Shown here one piece after another: positions 1 to 4,726 of a stretch of DNA of 8,314 nt. The notes below the pieces were generated by a model, which did no database searches, had not been told where the DNA came from, and saw only the letters and a list, made by a program, of their open reading frames with translations. The stretch lies in the NCBI GenBank assembly GCA_964496245.1, contig CAZBZG010000214.1, forward strand, positions 1 through 8,314, read 5' to 3'. Made by a program: the position numbers and the translations under genes. The DNA is from CAZBZG01 sp964496245. Lineage in GTDB: Bacteria; Planctomycetota; SZUA-567. Position 1 is the stretch's first letter; each line of letters opens with the position of its first letter.

Positions 1-1
1 C

Positions 2-202
2 GGGGCGCTCCTGCGGGACCACGCGGGCGACCGGTTGACGACTGTGCTCCTCGCGCACCTTTCCGAGAGCAACAACCGGCCCGAACTCGCGTACGACGAA
101 GTGCTCGCCGCAGCCGGCGACCGGTTTCGCGCCAATGGCGTACGTGTCGAGGTGGCGCCACGGCACACGCCGTCAAACACGGTCCAGGTGCGCCGCCGCT
201 AG
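2..202 (+). CDS. MBL-fold metallo-hydrolase, C-terminal fragment (YycJ/WalJ-like)
   Basis: Only the last 66 residues are in the window; the 5' end lies beyond the left edge. The visible protein contains a strand ending in L-L-A-H followed by L-S-E-S-N-N (His at visible residue 19, Asn-Asn at 24-25) and then P-E-L-A. This H-L-S-x-x-N-N block is the C-terminal signature of the YycJ/WalJ branch of metallo-beta-lactamase-fold hydrolases. In that fold the histidine is normally the last metal ligand of the dinuclear site, and members are proposed to act as nucleases or phosphodiesterases. The fragment ends in a basic R-R-R tail and its stop codon sits inside a terminator hairpin. Known full-length members are about 250-270 residues, so roughly three quarters of the gene is missing. 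The fold assignment is fairly secure; the substrate is not. Confidence 0.78.
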   Translation, partial: GALLRDHAGDRLTTVLLAHLSESNNRPELAYDEVLAAAGDRFRANGVRVEVAPRHTPSNTVQVRRR

Positions 203-214
203 ACGGCGGTTTTT
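193..214 (+). terminator. Rho-independent terminator overlapping the stop codon of the MBL-fold gene
   Basis: A perfect 6-base stem, CCGCCG (193-198) with CGGCGG (204-209), encloses a 5-base loop that contains the TAG stop (200-202). It is followed by five T residues (210-214). The layout is classical for an intrinsic terminator. The left arm is coding sequence (the final Arg codons) and the gene has essentially no 3' untranslated region. Confidence 0.75.
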
Positions 215-238
215 CCTTCCCCCGTCCGGCCAGAGCCG

Positions 239-244
239 TATAAT
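239..244 (+). promoter_or_regulatory. -10 box of the methyltransferase promoter
   Basis: A perfect TATAAT lies 53 bases upstream of the methyltransferase start and 24 bases after the preceding terminator. No convincing -35 is found at 16-18 bases; the sequence there is C/T-rich and partly taken up by the terminator T-run. A start of transcription near 251 would give a leader of about 45 bases. The location between a terminator and a good ribosome-binding site supports the call more than the weak -35 does. Confidence 0.6.
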
Positions 245-297
245 CCTGCGTCTTCGCAGCCGGTATCGACCGCGAATCTCTGCGCAAGGAGCACTCC

Positions 298-1101
298 ATG
301 GCCAAACGCAAGTACACCGCCAAGACCGCCGACCTTCACGAATTGTACGAGAAGTCCGTGCAATGCGAAAAAGCCGACCTCGATTTCGTGAATCAGGCCT
401 TTTGCGAGCGCAAAAAGCCCCTCCCGCACGTGCTCAAGGAGGACTTCTGCGGCACCGCAGCTTTGGCCGTGGAGTTCGTGCGGCGCCACAAGGACAACCG
501 CGCGATCGGCGTGGACCTGGACGCCGACACCCTGGCCTGGGGGCGGGAGCGCAACGTCGCCAAGCTGGGCGACCGCGTTGACCGGGTGACCCTGAAGAAC
601 GCCAACGTGCTCGACGTGACCGAGCCCGAGGTGGACGTGGTGGTGGCCATGAACTTCTCCTACTTCGTCTTCAAGGAGCGAACCGACCTCCTGTCGTACT
701 TCCGCACGGCTCACGAGTCGCTCGCCCCCGGCGGGCTCTTCATCCTCGACGCTTACGGCGGCAGCGACGCCCAGGTACCCCAGAAAGAGAAGCGCAAACA
801 GAAGGGCTTCACGTATGTCTGGGATCAGCACGATTTCAACCCCATCACCAACGAAGTCGTGAACTACATCCATTTTCATTTCCCCGACGGCACGAAGTTG
901 AAACGCGCCTTCACCTACGACTGGCGTCTCTGGACCCCGCGCGAGATCGCCGAGACCCTGGAAGAGGCAGGCTTCTCCCACACGGACGTCTACTGGGAGG
1001 GGTGGGACGAGGACGAAGAGGAGGGCGACGGGAACTTCGAACGCGCCACCCAGGCCGAGAATTGCGAAGGGTGGGTGGTCTACATCGTGGCCGAGACGTA
1101 G
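298..1101 (+). CDS. Class I SAM-dependent methyltransferase of unknown substrate (D-F-C-G-T motif family)
   Basis: The 267-residue product has a Rossmann-type methyltransferase core. Motif I is the unusual E-D-F-C-G-T-A (residues 48-54) in place of the common D-x-G-x-G-x-G. It is followed by A-I-G-V-D-L-D (69-75), the acidic end of strand 2 that holds the SAM ribose, and by a motif IV-like V-V-A-M-N-F-S-Y-F (115-123). L-A-P-G-G-L-F-I-L-D (142-151) is the typical post-core turn. The C-terminal third is distinctive: Y-V-W-D-Q (173-177), F-T-Y-D-W-R (205-210), E-E-A-G-F (222-226), V-Y-W-E-G-W (231-236), then an acidic stretch D-E-D-E-E-E (237-242) and W-V-V-Y-I-V-A near the end. I recognise this as a conserved but uncharacterised bacterial family; length and ends look complete. 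ATG at 298 is preceded by AAGGAG (286-291) at 6 bases. The gene appears monocistronic, between its own promoter and a 342-base gap. There is no signal peptide, so it should be cytoplasmic. Confidence 0.88.
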   Translation: MAKRKYTAKTADLHELYEKSVQCEKADLDFVNQAFCERKKPLPHVLKEDFCGTAALAVEFVRRHKDNRAIGVDLDADTLAWGRERNVAKLGDRVDRVTLKNANVLDVTEPEVDVVVAMNFSYFVFKERTDLLSYFRTAHESLAPGGLFILDAYGGSDAQVPQKEKRKQKGFTYVWDQHDFNPITNEVVNYIHFHFPDGTKLKRAFTYDWRLWTPREIAETLEEAGFSHTDVYWEGWDEDEEEGDGNFERATQAENCEGWVVYIVAET

Positions 1102-1174
1102 AAGAGGCCATGAGCCGGACTTTGTCGCGAGATTTCGCGGGCACGCGCGGTCGTGTGCCGGGGTCTGCATGGCG

Positions 1175-1194
1175 GCTGCCCGGCAGCTTTCCTT
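1175..1194 (+). terminator. Weak candidate terminator after the methyltransferase gene
   Basis: A compact hairpin, GCTGC (1175-1179) with GCAGC (1183-1187) around a 3-base loop, is followed by TTTCCTT. It lies 73 bases past the stop codon. The stem is short and the T-run is interrupted, so this is tentative. No better hairpin with a T-tract was seen between the methyltransferase and csp genes. Confidence 0.3.
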
Positions 1195-1321
1195 CATACA
1201 CCCCCCCCCTCCTACGCGATGCCGAACAACGGGTCCGCGGAAATGTCCGGTCAGGGTTGTCGCCTCATGTGCCGGCATTTTGTCTGCGATTGCAAATAAT
1301 CGGTTACGGGCGATTTTGGCA

Positions 1322-1350
1322 TTGCTAGCACGGAAGCGCTCTTGTATCAT
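1322..1350 (+). promoter_or_regulatory. Predicted sigma-70-type promoter of the cold-shock gene
   Basis: TTGCTA (1322-1327) and TATCAT (1345-1350) are separated by exactly 17 bases and match the -35 and -10 consensus at 4/6 and 5/6 positions. Upstream bases are AT-richer than the surroundings (for example GCAAATAATC near 1292-1301), which could act as an UP-like element. Transcription would start near 1357, giving a leader of about 87 bases. That is long compared with the methyltransferase leader and in keeping with csp genes, whose long leaders often carry temperature-dependent structure. Confidence 0.55.
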
Positions 1351-1379
1351 GAGTGCTTGGTGAGGCCGCGTCTTCCTTG

Positions 1380-1436
1380 TTCCTCGGATGCGCAGCCTCG
1401 AGATTGCTTGAGGGACATTGCAGTTTGAGAGAGGAG
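1380..1436 (+). promoter_or_regulatory. Structured leader and ribosome-binding site of csp
   Basis: The Shine-Dalgarno sequence GAGGAG (1431-1436) stands 7 bases before the TTG start. Just upstream is a clean stem-loop, CCTCGAG (1396-1402) with CTTGAGG (1407-1413), having seven pairs with one G-U and a 4-base loop. Outside it, TTCCTC (1380-1385) can pair with the Shine-Dalgarno bases 1431-1436 (five Watson-Crick pairs plus one U-G). This would close an outer helix that hides the ribosome-binding site. The pairing is visible in the sequence; a role as a temperature-responsive switch is inference. Confidence 0.45.
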
Positions 1437-1443
1437 ACGTCTT

Positions 1444-1647
1444 TTGGCTACGGGCACAGTGAAGTGGTTCAGTGACAAGAAGGGCTATGGGTTCATCGTT
1501 CCGGACGAAGGCGGCGAGGATCTGTTCATTCATCATTCGAACATCCAGATGGATGGGTTCAAGACGCTTCAGGAAGGGCAGAAGGTGGAATACGAAGCCG
1601 GCCAAGGCAAGAAGGGGCCGGAGGCGACGAACTTGCGGCCTGCGTGA
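1444..1647 (+). CDS. csp: Cold-shock domain protein (CspA family), TTG start
   Basis: This is a 67-residue single cold-shock domain, the usual length for the family. It opens with G-T-V-K-W-F (4-9). The RNP1 motif K-G-Y-G-F-I is at 13-18 and RNP2 L-F-I-H-H-S at 27-32, with F17, F28 and H30 as the expected nucleic-acid-stacking residues. E-G-Q-K-V-E-Y (44-50) and the C-terminal A-T-N-L (61-64) complete the five-strand OB fold. Such proteins bind single-stranded RNA or DNA and act as RNA chaperones or antiterminators in the cytoplasm. The start is TTG at 1444: it gives the canonical N-terminus, is 7 bases from GAGGAG, and no in-frame ATG or GTG precedes G-T-V-K-W-F at a sensible place. The rare start codon and the structured leader suggest translation is held down or regulated. 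The gene stands alone. Confidence 0.95.
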   Translation: MATGTVKWFSDKKGYGFIVPDEGGEDLFIHHSNIQMDGFKTLQEGQKVEYEAGQGKKGPEATNLRPA

Positions 1648-1692
1648 GCGGAGCGTCGCATCTGCAGAGCCGTTCAAACGCATACGCTGTTT

Positions 1693-1744
1693 GCCCGGGG
1701 CCGGCGTCCTTCCCCAACTGCCCGACACCCGACCGGCCCCGGGC
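1693..1744. repeat. Perfect 12-base inverted repeat downstream of csp
   Basis: GCCCGGGGCCGG (1693-1704) is exactly complementary in reverse to CCGGCCCCGGGC (1733-1744), with a 28-base pyrimidine-rich loop between. It starts 46 bases after the csp stop. A very stable RNA stem would form, but no T-run follows, so it is not a standard terminator on either strand. It could protect the csp mRNA 3' end, act as a non-canonical terminator, or be a protein-binding site. Confidence 0.65.
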
Positions 1745-1749
1745 GATCT

Positions 1750-1769
1750 CTTCCGTCCACAGACGGAAG
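1750..1769. repeat. Perfect 8-base hairpin immediately after the 12-base inverted repeat
   Basis: CTTCCGTC (1750-1757) and GACGGAAG (1762-1769) pair perfectly around the 4-base loop CACA. It begins only five bases after the larger inverted repeat ends, so the transcript would fold into two consecutive stems. No T-run follows; the next landmark is a run of ten C residues (1783-1792). Confidence 0.6.
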
Positions 1770-1851
1770 CGGCATGAGACATCCCCCCCCCCTTGAGCCA
1801 CGTGCTATGTGAACGACAGTCCGAGTACCCGGACGCCTACCTGCAAGGCCC

Positions 1852-2034
1852 ATGAGCGTCAGAGATCTGCTCCGATCCGTGCGCTACCTGCTCGGAGAGG
1901 ACCGGGACGGCTACCGCGGGTTGGTTCGCCCGGGCGGTTTTGTGGTCTTCCATGATACAGCCAATGGAGATGCGCCTGGTGTTCCCCATGCGGTGAAAAA
2001 TGCACCGACACCCGTGTGGGCCGAGCAGGACGGC
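1852..2034 (+). pseudogene. Relic of a class I SAM-dependent methyltransferase (C-terminal part)
   Basis: In the frame of the ATG at 1852 the sequence reads G-Y-R-G-L-V-R-P-G-G-F-V-V-F-H-D-T (from about 1909), then a short loop and P-G-V-P-H-A-V-K. The L-V-R-P-G-G-F-x-x-F-H-D-T and P-G-V-x-x-A-V blocks are typical of the strand 5 region and the segment after it in a family of bacterial sugar or small-molecule methyltransferases often found in polysaccharide clusters. No SAM-binding motif I precedes it, the upstream frame is unrecognisable, and the frame continues without meaning through the tRNA terminator into the tRNA gene. I read it as the remains of a deleted or decayed gene with approximate ends. 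It is not related in sequence to the intact methyltransferase at 298. A chance resemblance cannot be excluded, but three motif elements in the right order make that less likely. Confidence 0.45.
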
Positions 2035-2057
2035 CGGGGACAGAAGCGGGAAGAGAC

Positions 2058-2096
2058 AAAAAGGCCTCAGGAGAACTCGACATATCTCCCGAGGCC
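2058..2096 (-). terminator. Rho-independent terminator of the tRNA-Arg gene
   Basis: Read on the minus strand, GGCCTCGGGAGA pairs with TCTCCTGAGGCC in a 12-base stem (one G-T wobble) around a 10-base loop, followed directly by five T residues. On the plus strand the arms are 2063-2074 and 2085-2096 and the tract is AAAAA at 2058-2062. It begins ten bases after the CCA end of the tRNA. It is the strongest terminator in the window. Confidence 0.88.
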
Positions 2097-2106
2097 CCGG
2101 GAAGAT

Positions 2107-2183
2107 TGGCACGCCCGGGAGGACTCGAACCCCCAACCTTCTGGTCCGTAGCCAGACGCTCTATCCATTTGAGCTACGGGCGT
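2107..2183 (-). tRNA. tRNA-Arg (anticodon ACG), CCA encoded
   Basis: The 77-base minus-strand gene folds into a complete cloverleaf. The acceptor stem is ACGCCCG with CGGGCGT. The D stem is GCTC/GAGC with a 9-base loop containing GG. The anticodon stem TCTGG/CCAGA has the loop CTACGGA, so positions 34-36 are ACG. The variable loop is 5 bases, and the T stem GGGGG/CCTCC (one G-T pair) has the loop TTCGAGT. The discriminator is G, followed by an encoded CCA. A34 would be deaminated to inosine by TadA so that one tRNA reads CGT, CGC and CGA. It is a single gene with its own promoter and terminator. Confidence 0.97.
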
Positions 2184-2211
2184 TTCTGGTGTCTCCCTTC
2201 CAGGGACCCAA

Positions 2212-2239
2212 ACTATACCCGATCCGGCCGCGCGCGCAA
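2212..2239 (-). promoter_or_regulatory. Predicted promoter of tRNA-Arg
   Basis: On the minus strand TTGCGC (2239-2234) and TATAGT (2217-2212) are 16 bases apart. Transcription would start near 2205, about 22 bases before the mature tRNA. TTTGGGTCCC follows the -10. The boxes are moderately close to consensus; the short leader and position support the call. Confidence 0.55.
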
Positions 2240-2314
2240 GCCTTTTCGCGCGCCAATCGCCCCCGGAAGGGCCCGCTCGGTCCGGTCTCTTCGGAGGCGG
2301 TTGACGCTTTTGGC

Positions 2315-2344
2315 TTGTCCGCCGGACCGGCCTTGGCGTAGAAT
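2315..2344 (+). promoter_or_regulatory. Predicted promoter of the glycosyltransferase operon
   Basis: TTGTCC (2315-2320) and TAGAAT (2339-2344) are 18 bases apart, matching consensus at 4/6 and 5/6 positions. The spacer contains the palindrome GCCGG-A-CCGGC (2321-2331), which could be an operator but is also easy to obtain by chance in GC-rich DNA. A leader of about 118 bases would follow, including a run of seven C residues (2361-2367) and a small hairpin (ACCCG/CGGGT, 2404-2417) before the first start codon. A TTGACG at 2301 is too far from this -10 to pair with it. Confidence 0.45.
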
Positions 2345-2468
2345 GCCTTACACGAATCAGCCCCCCCGCGGCAGCGGCTCAGGGATTCGGCGGTCCTGGG
2401 AGAACCCGCGAGCGGGTGCGGGACCGCCGCCGAAGAACGCTGAGACGGTTGCGGAGCGAGACGCGCGC

Positions 2469-3599
2469 ATGCGCATCGCATTGACCGACTTCCACCTGCG
2501 GTGGGGTGGACAGGCCGAGCAGGTCTTTCTGCTGGCCCGTGGACTCCACCAGCGAGGGCACGACGTGCGCGTGTTCGCCCCGCCCACGAGCGACCTGGTC
2601 CAGCGCAGCGCAGCCGCGGGCGTGCCTGCAGATACCAGCTGCCGGTTTCCCCGGGGCTTTCGGCCGCTCAAGCTGCTGGGCGACCTCCGTTCCCTTCGAG
2701 CCGCCCTCGCACAACAGCGGACCGAAGTCGTGCATTGTCACGGATCGCAGGACACATGGCTGGCCGCCGTCGCGCGCCGCCTTCACGGCCTTCCTTTTGC
2801 CCTCGTACGCACCAAGCACAACCGCAACCCCATCAGGCCGCACACCGCCAACCGCTGGCTCTACGGCCATGCGCTGGACCGGTTGATCGCCATTGCCGAG
2901 CCCATCCGCCGGCAGGCCGTCGAACAAGGCGGCGTCCCCGCGGGCCGGACCGCGGTCGTGCACCCGGCCCTACCCGAAGAGTTCGGACAGGGAATTCCGC
3001 CAGACCCCGGAGCCGCCGTGCGGACGGAGTTGGACATTCCGGCGGACGCGCCCCTCATCGGCCAAGTGGGACGCCTCGACCCGGTCAAGGGACAGGAGGA
3101 TCTCCTGCGCGCCCTGGAGCGCATCCGCGAATCCTTCCCAGGGGCCTACGCCGTGTTCGTGGGAACCGGCGGCGACTACGACCGGCTGCAGGGCGTCCGA
3201 GACGCGCTCGGGCTGGGCGACTGCGTCCGCTTTACGCTCTTCCGCGAGGATGTGGCACGCCTGACGAGCGCCTTCTCCGTAGCCGTCTGCGCCTCGCGCC
3301 AGGAAGGGTGGGGCCTGAGCGTGATGGAAGCCATGGCGCTCGGGGTGCCGGTCGTGGCGACCAAGAGCGGCGGGCCGGCGGAAATTCTGGACCACGGTGC
3401 GCTGGGTGCACTCGTGCCGCCGCGGGACCCGCCCGCGCTGGCCGATGCCGTGTGCGCGGTCCTCAGGGCCCGTGGCACGTCCGCTCTGGACGAGCGGCTC
3501 GCGCGCGCCCGTAACCGCGTGCGAGAGGCGTTTTCGCTTCCAGCTGCCGTGGCGCGAACCGAACGCATCTACGAGGAGGCTCTCGCCGCGCGATGCTGA
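2469..3599 (+). CDS. GT4-family glycosyltransferase 1
   Basis: The 376-residue protein has the two-domain GT-B fold. The N-terminal domain starts M-R-I-A-L-T-D-F with a glycine loop W-G-G-Q-A-E (12-17) and continues through V-V-H-C-H-G-S (87-93) and R-T-K-H (114-117). The C-terminal nucleotide-sugar domain has G-R-L-D-P-V-K-G (201-208), whose Arg and Lys contact the nucleotide diphosphate. It also has F-V-G-T-G-G (230-235) and the E-x7-E motif E279 to E287, followed by G-V-P-V-V-A-T and G-G-P-A-E. Family knowledge makes it a retaining transferase using a nucleotide-activated sugar at the cytoplasmic face of the membrane; donor and acceptor are unknown. I chose ATG 2469 because M-R-I-A begins the first beta strand; the frame is open much further upstream but that part reads through the tRNA. 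The ribosome-binding site is weak (GGAG 2453-2456, 12 bases away). It heads a three-gene coupled operon and overlaps the next gene by 7 bases. Confidence 0.9.
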   Translation: MRIALTDFHLRWGGQAEQVFLLARGLHQRGHDVRVFAPPTSDLVQRSAAAGVPADTSCRFPRGFRPLKLLGDLRSLRAALAQQRTEVVHCHGSQDTWLAAVARRLHGLPFALVRTKHNRNPIRPHTANRWLYGHALDRLIAIAEPIRRQAVEQGGVPAGRTAVVHPALPEEFGQGIPPDPGAAVRTELDIPADAPLIGQVGRLDPVKGQEDLLRALERIRESFPGAYAVFVGTGGDYDRLQGVRDALGLGDCVRFTLFREDVARLTSAFSVAVCASRQEGWGLSVMEAMALGVPVVATKSGGPAEILDHGALGALVPPRDPPALADAVCAVLRARGTSALDERLARARNRVREAFSLPAAVARTERIYEEALAARC

Positions 3600-4726
3600 A
3601 CATCCTGCAGCTCATGAGCGCACGTTCGTACGTGGGCGAGGCCGCCCGGAGTCTCGACCTCACGGAACGCCTGGCAGAGAAGGGACACCTGCCCCTCGTC
3701 CTGCTCCGCCATCGGCAGTCGCCGGCCCAGGAAGCGAGTCATCGCGGACTTCCGTACGAATCAGCGCGTTTCTGCAGCCGCTTCCACCCCTATCACGACT
3801 GGCGGGACATGCGCCGTATCCGCCGGCTGGTGGTCGAGCGCGAGATCAACGTCGTGCACGCGCACCGGGGCAAAGAGCACTGGCTGGCGGCGCTCGCGCT
3901 GCGCGGCTGCCCCCGCAAGGTGCCGCTCGTACGCACGCGCCACGTAATCATGCCCATCCGCGACCACGCGGCCAACCGCTGGCTCTACAAGCGCGCCACC
4001 GCAGGCGTGGTCTGCGTCTCCCAGGCGGTGGACGCGGTCGTCAGCCGCGACCTCCCCTACTTCGCCGGCCTGAAGCGGGTCATCCCCAGCGGCGGCCTGC
4101 TGCGGCGCCTCAACGGAAGCGAGGCGGAAGCCATGGACCTGCGGAAGCGGCTCCACCTGACCCCGAAGACCCGCGTGCTCACCCTGGTCGCCCGCATCGC
4201 GGCCATCAAGGGCCACCTGCACGCGGTTGACGCGCTCGCCCGCCTGCTCCCCCGCCATCCCGAAGCCGTCCTGGTCTTCGCCTACTCCCGCGCAAACACG
4301 CCGTGGCGGGAGAAGGTCGAGGCGCGCATCGCCGCACTCGACCTCCACGATCGCGTACGTTGGCTCGGAGGGCTCGACCGGATCGGTCCGCTGCTTCGTC
4401 TGACCGACATCGGTCTGGTAGCGAGTACGGGCAGCGAAGGCTGGAGCCGGGCGGCCGCCGAGTTCCAATCCTGCGGCGTGCCCGTAGTGGCCACGGCCGT
4501 AGGCAGCCTGCCCGAGATCGTGGCCGAGGGCCAGACCGGCCTGGTGGTGCCACCAGCCGATCCCGATGCCCTGGCCGCTGCCATCGGCCGTCTGCTGGAC
4601 GACGCCGAGCTGCGCCAGCACATGGGCCGAGCAGCAGCCGAACGGCGGTCCTTCTACAGCCACGAGCGCATGACCGACGACGTGCTCGCCTTCTACGAAG
4701 ACGTGCTTGCAGGAAACCGGGCATGA
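3593..4726 (+). CDS. GT4-family glycosyltransferase 2, paralogue of glycosyltransferase 1
   Basis: The 377-residue protein is GT-B, family GT4. It has V-V-H-A-H-R-G (87-93), R-T-R-H (114-117), V-A-R-I-A-A-I-K-G (199-207, with the diphosphate-binding Arg and Lys), and the E-x7-E pair E282 and E290 within S-E-G-W-S-R-A-A-A-E. These are followed by G-V-P-V-V-A-T and G-S-L-P-E-I. The pattern R-T-[KR]-H-x4-P-I-R-x-H-x-A-N-R-W-L-Y sits at residues 114-132 in both this protein and its upstream neighbour, so the two genes arose by duplication. The N-terminal glycine loop is altered to S-Y-V-G-E-A (12-17) instead of a G-G-x-E form. ATG 3593 lies inside the end of the preceding gene (ATGCTGA overlap), with GAGGAGG at 3573-3579, so translation is coupled. 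Donor and acceptor cannot be told from sequence. Confidence 0.9.
   Translation: MLNILQLMSARSYVGEAARSLDLTERLAEKGHLPLVLLRHRQSPAQEASHRGLPYESARFCSRFHPYHDWRDMRRIRRLVVEREINVVHAHRGKEHWLAALALRGCPRKVPLVRTRHVIMPIRDHAANRWLYKRATAGVVCVSQAVDAVVSRDLPYFAGLKRVIPSGGLLRRLNGSEAEAMDLRKRLHLTPKTRVLTLVARIAAIKGHLHAVDALARLLPRHPEAVLVFAYSRANTPWREKVEARIAALDLHDRVRWLGGLDRIGPLLRLTDIGLVASTGSEGWSRAAAEFQSCGVPVVATAVGSLPEIVAEGQTGLVVPPADPDALAAAIGRLLDDAELRQHMGRAAAERRSFYSHERMTDDVLAFYEDVLAGNRA

Larger units (their letters stand above)
1102..1443. other. Intergenic region between the methyltransferase and csp genes
   Basis: I see no credible gene in these 342 bases; the open frames present lack ribosome-binding sites and recognisable protein sequence. 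The region holds a small imperfect hairpin (1141-1158), the weak terminator candidate near 1175, a run of nine C residues (1201-1209), and then a locally AT-richer stretch from about 1265. That stretch leads into the csp promoter and leader. Confidence 0.6.
1648..2057. other. Gene-poor region between csp and the tRNA terminator
   Basis: Apart from the two inverted repeats, a 10-C tract at 1783-1792 and the methyltransferase relic, I see no intact gene here. Open frames that cross the region run on into the tRNA or its terminator and encode no recognisable protein. The mix of decayed coding sequence and simple repeats suggests past rearrangement or gene loss. Confidence 0.55.

Noticed and set aside
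1141..1158. Imperfect hairpin GCACGC/GTGTGC after the methyltransferase gene
   Set aside because: It is short, contains a wobble pair, and is followed by G/C-rich sequence, so it is no more than expected in GC-rich DNA.
199..1782. Long open frame on the minus strand opposite the methyltransferase and csp genes
   Set aside because: It is a GC-rich antisense shadow: it spans two well-supported plus-strand genes and their intergenic DNA, has no ribosome-binding site, and matches no recognisable protein.
1852..2151. 99-residue open frame as an intact small gene
   Set aside because: Only the middle resembles a protein family. The rest runs through the tRNA terminator and ends inside the tRNA gene, so I treat the recognisable part as a relic only.
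2016..2468. N-terminal extension of glycosyltransferase 1, including an in-frame ATG at 2343
   Set aside because: The frame reads through the tRNA-Arg gene antisense (giving the familiar false peptide G-G-L-E-P-P-T-F-W-S) and through its terminator and promoter. GT4 proteins begin at the first beta strand, here M-R-I-A at 2469. The ATG at 2343 overlaps the -10 box.
4303..4722. Upstream extension of glycosyltransferase 3
   Set aside because: This stretch is the out-of-frame shadow of glycosyltransferase 2. The ATG at 4723 gives the normal GT4 start and an ATGA overlap.
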